A stretch of 64,000 nucleotides of DNA, from positions 47,156-111,155 of the forward strand of contig CBFFRP010000366.1 in NCBI GenBank assembly GCA_965644295.1. The letters run 5' to 3'. The stretch comes from Paraphysomonas bandaiensis. Taxonomy: Eukaryota; Chrysophyceae. The position numbers were made by a program, and so were the translations under genes. This document shows positions 1 through 10,251 of the stretch, piece by piece. The notes beneath the pieces were generated by a model that was not told the origin of the DNA, did not search any database, and saw only the letters and a list, made by a program, of their open reading frames with translations. How positions within the stretch are numbered: position 1 is the first letter of the stretch; each line of letters starts with the position of its first letter.

Positions 1-2
1 TA

Positions 3-3000
3 CCTGGCCTTGGTGATGTATGGATGATTGTTGCATTTGTAGCTGATGTGTGCGCTGAGCTAATGTTGGGTTGGGTATGTATAACGCGCTTCCTCACACA
101 TAAGAAAGGGGTGGAAAATAATACTGATACATTTTATGCATTTCTGTCTTTGGTTGGTCATATCATGAAGTATATCATGGTATTTGGACCTCAAGAGCCT
201 ACATACATTGTTGTGGTGGATATATTCATAGGTATTATTGCAACCGTTGTTCCAGGGCGACAAGCTAGACATCAGAAATCCGTTGCTGAGGTGAACTACA
301 ACATCTATACTTTTAACATCGAATAATTTGTTTATGCAGCATACTATTCAGTCAAAGAGAGACTTCGTTAGTTACATTTCCCATGAACTCCGAACCCCTC
401 TTAACACTGTTTATATGGGTATCCAGCTGCTCTCAACTCGCACTGCGCCATCGACGAAAGAAAGAAAGACCGAGGTGCACGACATTGTGAAGGACATAGA
501 ATCATCGTGTTGTATTGCAATAAATATTCTGTATGACGCAGCCTCGTTTGACAACTCAACTGTCACCTCACAGTTTGGTTTGATAACCAAGACTATGGCT
601 CGTGATAACGCTAACTACTATCACTGTATAGGAATCAAGACAATGAGACCAAAGAAGTGATATTATTACAGGTAAACTTATGTTTCAATCAACTATACTC
701 GAGTGACTGACTCCCGCGAAGAATCAGCACGCAAACACCACCGCTAGTGATGTCAGGTCGCTAGTACCCAAGTATGGTTAACATAAACAAAACTGAGTCA
801 CAACAGAAACATAAAGTATGAAAACAACCGCAGAGCTGCACACACACAACGTCATCCATGTTACACTGTGTTGCAACACACAACCACAACGCAGGCTGTG
901 TCATACAAGCAGTATAACAATATACAGTCATGTCAACTACTCTATCAAATACGGTTGTACAACACTGTATAATGTATATCGTGTTGCATTCCTCATAACT
1001 ACAATTGTACTTGGAAAATACTAGCTAACGTACACTTTCATAACATAACAACAATCTTGCAGCAACATGCCACCTGCACGTCCTTAAGCTCAGAGTGTAT
1101 GTCTAAGGCGAAGAGATCCAAGAAAAGACGTGGTAAAGCCTCCCTGCAAAGGTATGAGGAGTCTCGGAGAAAGGCTATCCGAGAATATGCTGCAGAGCGC
1201 CGTGCACATGATATTGCTGCACGATGTCCTCAAGGTGTCTTAGACAAGTCTGGTAAGCTCTGCAAAGTAGTTCCTTATCTCTACAGTTCTTCCGCAGAAT
1301 GTGCACCCGAGGTTTGTTCCGCCGTATTGGACTTCTACCTCCAGTGCCTGCTCGCAATTTGCTTCATGCCCCACCTAATCATGGCCGGTACGTAAACACT
1401 CTGTATGATGCTGACCTCGCTGCCGGTATGGATTACAACTGTGAGTTTAGCGTTGATGAGTCTGGGTTGGATGTGGTCTGGGTGAAGACTCTGAGACCTA
1501 TATCCGAAGGTGAGGAGCTGATTGCTGACTATGGTGAGTGGTATCACCGCAAGAGTAAGCTACGCCTTAAGTGAGTAGTCATTTCTCCTTTTGTGGTAAC
1601 TAATAATTGTTGTTATCTCTGAGTGTTTTCTTGGTAGTTAGTCTATCTAGTGTCTTGTAGCCCCTTAGGAGAACACTATAGCCACGTAAGTAAGGCACGC
1701 GAGATGCCACGTGGTCACATCTGAGTGATCTTCTTGTGGTTAACAAAATCGAGGGTGGAAACATGCAGTTGGATCGGAAGGATGTATCCATCCGAGATTT
1801 ACTATCCACTGTCATTGATCCATTCGGCATACAGGTACGTAAATAGCTGGATTATTTGTAACACTAAATTGATGTGTGTCAGGCCCAGCAAAAAGATATA
1901 ATATTTGCGCACAGTGATGACACACACATTGACCCTTCCATCGATGCCGAAGATAGTCATATTTATGTCGATGTAATGAAATTCAGCCAAGTACTCCGTA
2001 ACCTAGTATCGAATGCACTGAAGTTTACTCCTACTGGAGGAAGGGTAGACGTGTATGCTTTTCTTACAACAAGGCATTCTTCCGATCAACTGGACAAATA
2101 TGAGCAATCAGCTCCTGGGAATAGAAATACCCTGTCGTTATTCCGGAAGAGCTCGGGTGTGGATGATCGATCCTCTGGATCACAATACCATGTGCCGCGA
2201 AGCTCACAGAGTGTTGAGACTGCAAGTATACTACGGATTGAGGTGCATGACACTGGGCCTGGTATATCTGAGGTAAAAATGACTGTACCTTGCGTCATGT
2301 GAATGTACTAATGGAAATGCGTAGGAGAACCAGAAGCGTTTGTTTAACGAAATTGTTCAGTTCAATGCGGCAGAACTTCAAGATGGTGGTGGTTCTGGTC
2401 TAGGTTTATGGATATCTAAGGCAATAATAGATCATCATGGAGGTAGATTAGGCGTATCATCTATTCCTGGCAAGGGTTCAGTATTTTACGTCGAGGTGGA
2501 TGTACTACCTCGAGAATACCTTTCTCATGACCCAGTAGATTCACCAGCACAACAGTCTCAGTTTCCCCGTGTAAATATGTTTCCATCTGTTACATACATG
2601 TTGCGCTCTATGATGCGTAAGCCTATCAAAGTAGATATTATGGGAAATGCAGTTGAGCTGTCAGAGGCCTCAAGTAGTTCGAATGATGTAGAAGAGTTAA
2701 CTGTGAACGACGTGGAAATAGGTCGAGTGCTAGTAGTGGATGACTCGGCTGTTAACCGGAAGATGATGTGTCGCATGTTGTCACCGCTGGTGGGATCTGT
2801 TTCTCAAGCAAGCGATGGTGCAGAAGCAGTTAAATTAGTACAAGACGCATCTGATGTTAGAGACCCTTACGATATTGTATTTATGGATGTAAACATGCCT
2901 GTCATGAATGGCGTGGAGGCAACTCGTATGATGAGAGAGGGTGGATATAAAGGATATATTTCATTCCTTACTGGAAATGCGATGCCAGAAGAACGACCAT

Positions 3001-3137
3001 CTTTCTTCGCTGCTGGAGGAGATGATGTCTTAATTAAACCCTGTACTTTCATGGATCTTCAAGGAGTTCTGACAGGTTTGTCACATATTCTATTGTCCGG
3101 TTTCGACGTCAATAATTTTGTATACAGCTGCACATAA
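3..3137 (+). CDS. Membrane hybrid histidine kinase, 3' part (5' end outside window)
   Basis: Sensor kinase of a phosphorelay: autophosphorylates on His, then passes phosphate to its own receiver Asp. Exons read as 3-290, 340-530, 1726-1834, 1883-2272 and 2325-3137; every junction is GT-AG and keeps frame. The first exon encodes about three hydrophobic helices, so the sensor part is membrane-bound. The H-box is SHELRTPLN (exon 2). The N-box NLVSNALKFTP, G1 box DTGPGIS and G2 box GLGLWIS of the HATPase lie in exons 4-5. The C-terminal receiver keeps the acidic pair (VVDDS), the phospho-acceptor Asp in FMDVNMP, the Thr in LTGN and the Lys in IKP, so it looks functional. The phosphotransfer partner is not in the window. 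The third intron end (531-1725) is unusually long and carries SET-domain sequence. The N-terminus is cut by the window edge. Confidence 0.9.
1057..1574 (+). pseudogene. SET-domain gene fragment nested in the kinase intron
   Basis: The last ~60 residues read as the C-terminal half of a SET methyltransferase domain: an Asn-Cys pair (DYNCEF), then EGEELIADYGEWY, which matches the SET C-terminal motif with its catalytic Tyr. A basic, Lys/Arg/Glu-rich stretch precedes it in another frame (1057-1395). The two frames can be joined only partly: 1250-1294 could be a 45-bp GT-AG intron but does not bring both parts into one frame. No start, upstream SET core (GxG) or promoter is evident. It lies wholly inside a 1195-bp intron of the histidine kinase, on the same strand. 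I read it as a decayed insertion; an expressed nested gene with unrecognised splicing is the alternative. Confidence 0.5.
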
Positions 3138-3567
3138 AACTTCCTTGGCGTCGATTGTACAATCCGCACCATAGTACATGAGAAGGCTCTTGTGATATAT
3201 TCAGAGTTAGTTTGTATCAATGATATTTTATTACCATTCTGTTTCTTGAGTTGTCGTTTTTGTAGACTGAATATTTATGCTCAATATTCTGCTGATAATG
3301 AGTGTACAGGAGTTACTTTCGTTTAAATTGAAAACCTTTAAATTAGTAAATAATATTTCATAAAAGTCAACGTGTTCTACTTTAACGATAGCAGTTTGTG
3401 GGTGTTCTGTATTAACTATTTATAGTGATGTGCTTTCGTATAGGAGTCGCTATATCATAGATACATTCACCGGATAGCGAGTATTAGATGCCCTACGCAT
3501 TTGAGGGATCACTGTGCTCTCGGGGATTGGGAGCAACTGTGTTATGAAACAATATTTCGTGATATGC
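3138..3567. other. Intergenic, 3' flank of the histidine kinase
   Basis: AT-rich sequence with no reading frame I can support. It includes the likely 3' untranslated region of the kinase gene. Confidence 0.5.
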
Positions 3568-4235
3568 GAGAAAGTCTGATTATTAGCAGTAGGCGTCAAG
3601 AAACGACACCATTCAAGAAAGCCTGATTATTACATGAGAACGGTTGGGTACAGAAACCAGTATTATAGATCAAGAAACAGAAGAATCGACACCAGATAAG
3701 TAGCTAGATGAAGACTAGTCATGCTAGATCGACCTCTACCTGAAACTAACTAGCACAAATTCTCATATCCTACTCTATTTAACGCTACAGAAGCTGCTTG
3801 TGCGTCACCGTAAGCACCAAGGTGCAACCACTGTCGCTATATCACACTCAAACTCGCAAACGCAGTGAGCTAGCAGAATGTTGATATACCTGACACATGC
3901 TGACTTCAGAATTTTTGAATGCTTAAGGTGCACAGCCCGAATGCTTGACTTCAGTAGGCAGCCCATACACCCGGTTACCCTTCAAATGGGCCTCTTTGTT
4001 CGTCTGGGCCCAAAGACGTCTACACAAGTGACACTTCTATTAGTGTCCCTTGAAGAACCTTGAACCACGCAAGCATTTGGCTATGAGTGGGCAGAATAAA
4101 TATCTATATATCTATATATGCGGTTCACATTAATTTTTCGAATAAATCTCGCTGGTACTTATCCCACAGAACACCACCAAAACGTGCGAGTCCGACTTTG
4201 TCGAGGGGGTCTTATAATGCACCACATTGTGACTG
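3568..4235 (+). repeat. Dispersed foldback-family repeat, incomplete copy
   Basis: Copy of the repeat family best seen at 52962-53672. Shared landmarks in order: the head GTCTGATTATTAGCAGTAGG (3574-3593), the core GCTTGTGCGTCACC (about 3797), a segment reading AAGTGACACTTCTATTAGTG (about 4027), GCTATGAGTGGGCAGAA (about 4080) and a tail near GTGCGAGTCCGACTTTGT. The far inverted arm found in the complete copy is missing. A second, different head (CTGATTATTACATGAGAACG, about 3625) suggests two subfamilies are merged or nested here. 4236-4632 beyond it is AT-rich with nothing recognisable. Confidence 0.6.
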
Positions 4236-4632
4236 ACACATTCCATCAATAAATATTACAATATAACGGGAGACCTTCCCACTACACAATCTACACCCTG
4301 CCCACTATACCATCTACAGTATCAAATAAGATAAATAATAAATTAAAAGTTCAGGTGACAGTACTGAAAAACCGTTTGCTATTATGTTAGATGTGCACAC
4401 CTTATGGATCTTATATATAGATATATTCTTTGTTTTGTGGAAACAATTTATTTTCTTATACTACATACAATATATTGATATTGTTGTGCACTAAATGAAG
4501 CGCCATCAACGGCACTGACAATACTTCGTAATGCGCTGAGATTACATCATCTGAGAATAGTGAGATGGTGTTTTCACGTTTTTTTACTGCAGTAGTCTTA
4601 ACAATTTCATATTTAACCACTTTATATTTAGA

Positions 4633-6364
4633 TTAAACCATAGTCTGCAACCATACTGAAAAAAATTGAAAAAAAACTGAAAATAACGTCGATTTTCATA
4701 CATAAAATAACTGTCATAAAATCAGTCGAAATCAGACAATGTGAACCACACTTCACACTTCATATCACAGTGTTGAGTCAGCGAATTGCAGGTCAAATTA
4801 ATGTGCTGGTAAGTTCATTGTATCCCCCATTCACTCATAGTTTGACATGGCATTTCGAAAGCGCAAATCAGGTTCTCTTTGCAACGATGAAGATGACGCG
4901 ACAAGAAGCTCAGAGCGTGCTCAGGAAATAGAGATCATTGGGCGTTGGAGACCAGTTGATTCGGCCAATGAGTCATTCCATCTGCCTCATACGGTTGATG
5001 CAGATCGATACCCTACGTTTAATTTTCGCACTGCCAGCTTCCTCAAGATATTCTTGCGTTTTGTTACAGTATCCCTTGTGACGAAAATAGCCCAGGATAT
5101 TGACCCTGCCGACTTGACATATGACTGTGGATCGGTAATTTTGCTTTCATTGTGTTCTATATATAAGCTTCTTGCAATTTGGATTCGAATTTATGGAGAA
5201 CAACATGCCCCAAGAGGTGTAATACGTCATTCGCGACCATTGCGTGAGCAACTTATATGGTACCGAGACCACTTTAAGGATTGTTATCCAAGGATTGATT
5301 CTCTGGGCATACGATTCATGGAAATTGTGACAACGAACTTTTTATTTGATAGTCGATATTCAAAGCAGTTGTCTCATAATTTTAGATCTATTTTACGTGG
5401 TATTGGCAATGTTGTAGCTGGCGATGAGAAGTTGCTGCATTTCTCAGGTGTGTATATTGATCAATTGAATACTATTATTAACAAGTGATTTATAGGCTAT
5501 AGTCCTAATATAAGAGTAGTTTATATGAAGCCTGAACGAATGGGCTTGTGGGTGTATGAGTTGTGTGTGAAGCTCTCCAATAAACACGCATATATGCTGG
5601 ACATGTGGTTGCATGATGCAATAGCTGATCTAGGAGAGTCTATACCTGTCAGCGCTGTAGTGGAACACTGGGGCAAAATCATACACTCTTTTAATTCTAC
5701 ACGAATGAGTAGCACTGTTCTTGTATTCGACTCGTATTATCTTGATGAAGCTGCACGAGAGGGACTTGCAAGGAAGAAAGTAAAATATATCGGGGCTGTG
5801 AATCCACAGCGCTTCCAAGCACTCACTCGTAAAGTTCGTGAAGGTGTCAATATACGAGGACAGTGGAATGGACTGTGGAATCAACAGCGTAAAGAACTCA
5901 TAGTTCATTCTTATACGAAGGATGGCAAGAAATATACCGCCTTGTCCAATGCTTATCATAGATCACCTACGAGGTCTACCACCAATTCTGTGCCTGTGTG
6001 CTCCGACTATGGTAAGATGTTTGCAGCATGTGATGTATTCAATTTACAGATTAAAGAGAGGATATGGCCTCATCGGCATGGTGGTGGAGGGCATCTAGGC
6101 GAAAGAGGAAAGTTTAGCTCGTTTGCGTTCGGCTGTGTTCTGCAAAATACATTCCATGCGTATTGTAATATTCGTTCGATAGATACAAATAGTATTGATT
6201 ATTATAGTTTCTGTAACGCGTTAGCTAGCGAACTGTACACACATGCTGATACTCTATCTAAGGAAACTATAGAATAGAGGGGTACCGTGATTGCTTTGCT
6301 CAGTGTTGTAATAATTCCACTTTATATCATTGGTTACAGACTATGGTTACAGACTATGGTTTAG
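4633..6364 (+). mobile_element. piggyBac element, apparently intact
   Basis: A cut-and-paste DNA transposon. The terminal inverted repeat ACCATAGTCTGCAACCATA (4637-4655) matches the reverse complement of 6342-6360 with one mismatch. The left side is flanked by TTAA (4633-4636), the canonical piggyBac target; the right flank reads TTAG (6361-6364), one base from TTAA. The right end contains a short tandem doubling of GTTACAGACTATG. It encloses an uninterrupted transposase gene. A second, dead piggyBac element in the opposite orientation begins about 90 bp downstream. Confidence 0.75.
4847..6277 (+). CDS. piggyBac-family DDD transposase, intact with one intron
   Basis: Catalyses excision and TTAA-targeted insertion of its element. 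Exons 4847-5447 and 5496-6277 give 460 residues; the 48-bp intron is GT-AG, and the dead neighbouring copy has an intron at the same place. Family landmarks: first catalytic Asp in GDEKLLHFSG (about residue 193), the MKPERMGLW segment equivalent to the KPxKxG block, second Asp in VLVFDSYYLD (about 279), then a VCSDYGKMFAACD block whose last Asp (about 380) sits at the third catalytic position. All three Asp are present and no stop interrupts the frame. No C-terminal cysteine-rich domain is seen, unlike the moth piggyBac. Assignment rests on motif order, not a search; a domesticated transposase is possible, but the matching terminal repeats argue for a recent element. Confidence 0.8.
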
Positions 6365-6453
6365 TCTAATTTTTAACATTGTTGACACATCATTTATATT
6401 CACTTAAAATAAGTGATGCTAACGAAGATAGCAATTGGTCTTAATCACACTCA

Positions 6454-8142
6454 TTAACCACAGTCAGTAACCACACTTTTATAAGAAGTAATATATTTAC
6501 ATTCAATTAAACTTATTGTACTACTCTACTGAATAGTACTATCAGAGAGTGTGCTTGCATGCACATACAAATCGTTTGCTAGTGTTTGACTATAACTAAA
6601 GTACTCAAAATCTTCGGAATCGACATTCATTATATGACGATATAATACGTTGAAAGTGTTTTGAAGTATACAACCGAACATAAACGAATTATGCTTTGCC
6701 ACCATTCCTGTGTGGCCATCATACCCTGTGTTTGATTTGCATGTTGTATCTGTCACAGGCATGTAACAGCTTGGAATAGTCATCACAAACAGGAATATAT
6801 GTTGTAAAGGCTTTGGTTGCCCTCCTCGTGAACGCATTACTTAATGCTGTGCGTTGCATCCCATCATTTCTATGAGCGTGCACAATTATTTGCTTCTGTC
6901 TCTCGTTCCACAACCCATTCCATTACCCCTCATATCTACTTCGTCTCGCATCAGTCGTGTCAACGCAGGAAATTGCTTTGGATTAATAGCTCCTATAAAT
7001 TTCACTCCCTTATTATATGCAATATTTGCCACCCAGCATCATCCAAGTAATACGAGTCAAAAACCAGGACTGACTCAGTCTTATGGGCAGAATTAAATTG
7101 ATGTATGATATTGCCCCCCAGTTGCTGACAACGTTGTTGGAAACAGGTATAGACTCCCCCAGTGGTTTGATAGCATCGTGCAGCCATACATCCAACATGT
7201 AAGTCAACTTGTGTTTCAGAGGTGCACATATATAGCTCATACAGCCACAACCCTTCCTTGTCCGGTTTCATGTAAACAGCACGTACATCCGGACTTTTAC
7301 CTTCAAATCAATATTTTATTACGTATAGTAAGCAATATTTTGCTAGCACCTGAAAACTGTAGAAGCTTCTAATCTCCAGCAAAAGCACGACCAAAATCCC
7401 TCTAAGGATGCTTCTGAAGTTCGAAGATATATTTTCAGAGTAGCACTTGTCGAACGTAAAGTTGGAAGTGAATATTTCGGCAAATCGTATGCCAACGACG
7501 AAATCGTAAGATAATTTCTTCTGAACTCTTTCGGTAATACTCAAGTTGTGAACGCAGTGGACGGATCTTCTTCTGGACACCAGTAAACACGAACTGTTCG
7601 CCATAAATCCAAATTGCAAGCATCTTGTATATCTTACTCACAGATAACAGCACAGAGTCCCCTCTGTTGCAAAGGAGGTGCTCAGGATCTATATCTCGGG
7701 CAATTGTCGTGACAAGTGCAGGTGTAACAAACGTTAGAAATATGCTCAGAAGCGTTGGTCCTTCGCAGCTTAAACGTCGGATATTGGCTGAGAAGGTCTG
7801 AATCTGGCTAATGAAACGATTCATGTCTCCAATCAATCCGCTTCCACTGCTTTTGAAGCTTCTTCGACTCAGCCCTAATTTTGGCTTGTCGTGCATCCTT
7901 CTCTGTGCGCTCTTATGGAGACATCTTTCAGTATAAGAATGAGTCGAATATAATGAAGTTACCAGCACATTGCACATCATTTTGCCCTGTGATTGGGTCA
8001 CTGGGAGTGTTGTCTGCTGGTGTCATATAAATTCACATACTTCATTTGAGTCGAGTCCGAATTGACTGTTACGTTTTTTCCGTACATAGCAACAGTATTT
8101 TCTGTTTTTTTGAGCTGTGATGGTGAGTTTGAGTGTGGTTAA
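6454..8142 (-). mobile_element. Second piggyBac element, inactive, flanked by TTAA
   Basis: Perfect TTAA lies on both sides (6454-6457 and 8139-8142). The ends begin CCACAGTC on the left and, reading inward from the right, CCACACTC, so the termini match the piggyBac pattern. The element is oriented opposite to the upstream copy and its protein is clearly diverged from it, so the two are separate insertions rather than a recent inverted duplication. Confidence 0.65.
6526..8001 (-). pseudogene. piggyBac transposase pseudogene
   Basis: The protein aligns by eye along its length with the intact copy at 4847-6277: ARDIDPEHL, the FRSILRG block, MKPDKEGLW, VLVFDSYYLDD and a C-terminal VCDDYSKLLHACD. 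The frame is broken in several places (around 7430-7500, 7140 and 6720-6910). A TAG stop (7369-7371, reverse strand) falls directly after the first catalytic Asp, where the intact copy has Glu. The intron is retained at the same position as in the intact copy (about 7303-7354). No activity is expected. Confidence 0.8.
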
Positions 8143-8566
8143 ACCAAATACAGATGTTAGCCACTAGGACGAGTTGATGAACAAATCAATTTCTTGAGAA
8201 GGAGATTGAAAGAATCTTAATTCAGGAGTGATTCCCGTTTAGGCATTGCGTAAGGTTATGTCACGTTAGAATTTATATTATTGATAAAATTTCTGAAGCT
8301 AATGGGAACGCAATGCCGGATGTATGAATATTTCAATATATGACGAACGACATAAATGAGCAGAGAAGACAATAAGGGAAAATATTGACGGGATATAGTT
8401 ATAGCAATGTAAATAAGCATGCTTCAAGGTAGTAATTATTTCAGCCATGGGAAAACAGGGAGAATATAAATACCACGCAGGAGTCACAGTCACGAAAATA
8501 CAACGCCAGTATACTACGTGACACACTGTGACAACAACACTGCATTGACATAATTATTGGATGCCA
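8143..8566. other. Intergenic, nothing recognised
   Basis: AT-rich stretch between the dead piggyBac element and the first lysozyme gene. No supported gene, repeat or RNA. Confidence 0.5.
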
Positions 8567-9116
8567 TTAGTTAGAGTTGCAAACGCCGCAAGTTGAGCAA
8601 GTAGACCAGTACTTCCAGGTGTTGCCGCCCCACCCGAACACCATTTTAGCTGAAAAATATAAACATTAAAACATTAAATATATACACTCAGTATTGAATA
8701 GCCATACAGTATGTGTGAGACTATCAACATGAGTCACACTTACCGCAATTAAGATTAGTGCTGGGGTCACATGGAGCCTTCCCACCACTGCAAGATGACC
8801 AGTTCATGTCGTTGACCTGCCACAGACCAACATCATAACTGCCCCCGTTACCATTCTGATTAACAGCATTCGCATTTCCACCGCTCTCGTGATTCATGAT
8901 ACACTCACAGCTCGACTGCTTCCAACCAGAGTACTTCGAACACCATGAGCTGACACTCTGATAGTTAGTGGATGACCCGCACGGGCATGATCCACATCCT
9001 CCCGGACAATTCCCTCCACAGGTAGACGACGTCACGTTAAAGTCCACATGAGGGTTAGTGGTGCCTGCACAGGCGATAGCAAGAGAGCACAGGAGAAGAA
9101 CAACGGCTTTAATCAT
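8567..9116 (-). CDS. Secreted lysozyme / SLT-like glycosidase, copy A
   Basis: Predicted secreted peptidoglycan-cleaving enzyme, 151 residues. Exons (reverse strand) are 9116-8744 and 8649-8567, with a 94-bp GT-AG intron. A signal peptide (MIKAVVLLLCSLAIACAG) precedes a Cys/Gly-rich segment and then a lysozyme-superfamily core: CIMNHESGGNANAVNQN with the likely catalytic Glu in HESGG, SYDVGLWQVN, CDPSTNLNC, and GGNTWKYWSTC from exon 2. These blocks fit SLT/GH23-like lysozymes. The many Cys suggest a disulfide-stabilised extracellular or phagosomal enzyme for killing or digesting bacteria (inference). The protein differs from copy B only in its last residue (Asn here, Lys there). The start at 9116 is chosen because it begins the signal peptide and is where identity with copy B is complete. 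Confidence 0.8.
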
Positions 9117-9701
9117 TCTTTTAGTTATTAATGAGACTGTATTTATCTTAGCAGATATACACACTCATATCATCTCATATCATACGTATGGTATCATCAC
9201 TCATACATGCGTACCACATGCAGCAGTACACCATACTGGTACAGTACAGTATATACGCTACCGGATATCTGAGATATCCCCATGCAGCTTTTGTGCCTGT
9301 ATTTCGAAGGATAGAAAGTTCTTTTTCTTCAACTAAAACTGAAACTGAAAACCATATGAATCGCCTGTACACAGCAACCTCTCGACCATATTCAAGGAAT
9401 ATTCATGTACAGGTGTGTCCAATACTAGTACCAGACATCTAGTTGTGCCTGTATCCAGTGAAATACAATAGCAATGAACACATATATACAGACGTCACTG
9501 TGTCGATATAATACAGTAATTAGGATTTTAGGGGTAAGCAAAAATGCTTACCACAAAAATGCTTACCCTTGTAACAGAAAATGACCTAACATATGCATGT
9601 ATGTATGTATGTATGTATGTATGAATGCCAAGACAACAACTGCCTGTTATTATAACACAACTCTACAACACACACATACATTCATCCAATCAACTAAAAG
9701 A
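9117..9701. promoter_or_regulatory. Shared divergent upstream region of the lysozyme pair
   Basis: 585 bp separate the two start codons, so both promoters must lie here or overlap it. Beyond the first ~12 bp before each ATG the two sides are not copies. It contains an inverted repeat GGGTAAGCA/TGCTTACCC (9531-9568) and a short ATGT microsatellite (about 9594-9624) just upstream of copy B. No specific factor site can be named. Confidence 0.4.
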
Positions 9702-10251
9702 ATGATTAAAGCCGTTGTTCTTCTCCTGTGCTCTCTTGCTATCGCCTGTGCAGGCACCACTAACCCTCATGTGGACTTTAACGTGACGTCGTCTACCTGT
9801 GGAGGGAATTGTCCGGGAGGATGTGGATCATGCCCGTGCGGGTCATCCACTAACTATCAGAGTGTCAGCTCATGGTGTTCGAAGTACTCTGGTTGGAAGC
9901 AGTCGAGCTGTGAGTGTATCATGAATCACGAGAGCGGTGGAAATGCGAATGCTGTTAATCAGAATGGTAACGGGGGCAGTTATGATGTTGGTCTGTGGCA
10001 GGTCAACGACATGAACTGGTCATCTTGCAGTGGTGGGAAGGCTCCATGTGACCCCAGCACTAATCTTAATTGCGGTAAGTGTGACTCATGTTGATAGTCT
10101 CACACATACTGTATCGCCATTCAAAACTGAATGTATATATTTAATGTTTTAATGTTTATATTTTTCAGCTAAAATGGTGTTCGGATGGGGCGGCAACACC
10201 TGGAAGTACTGGTCTACTTGCTCAACTTGCGGTGTTTGCAACTCCAAGTAA
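9702..10251 (+). CDS. Secreted lysozyme / SLT-like glycosidase, copy B
   Basis: Mirror-image twin of copy A with the same exon plan: 9702-10074 and 10169-10251, a 94-bp intron, 151 residues. Signal peptide, HESGG catalytic motif and GLWQVN block are identical. The first exons look identical base for base. The introns differ at about four positions, and exon 2 at three positions near its 3' end (last residue Lys instead of Asn). An upstream in-frame extension from 9597 runs through a microsatellite and is unlikely to be translated, since the signal peptide begins at 9702. Recent duplication or ongoing gene conversion explains the similarity. Confidence 0.8.

Larger units (their letters stand above)
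8567..10251. repeat. Large inverted repeat holding the two lysozyme genes
   Basis: Arms of about 553 bp (8567-9119 and 9699-10251) are reverse complements apart from about four intron and three exon-2 differences, around a ~580-bp unique centre. Each arm is one complete lysozyme gene, including ~12 bp before its ATG. Confidence 0.8.

Noticed and set aside
818-1024. Small frame inside the kinase intron
   Set aside because: No homology or coding character; CA-rich intronic sequence.
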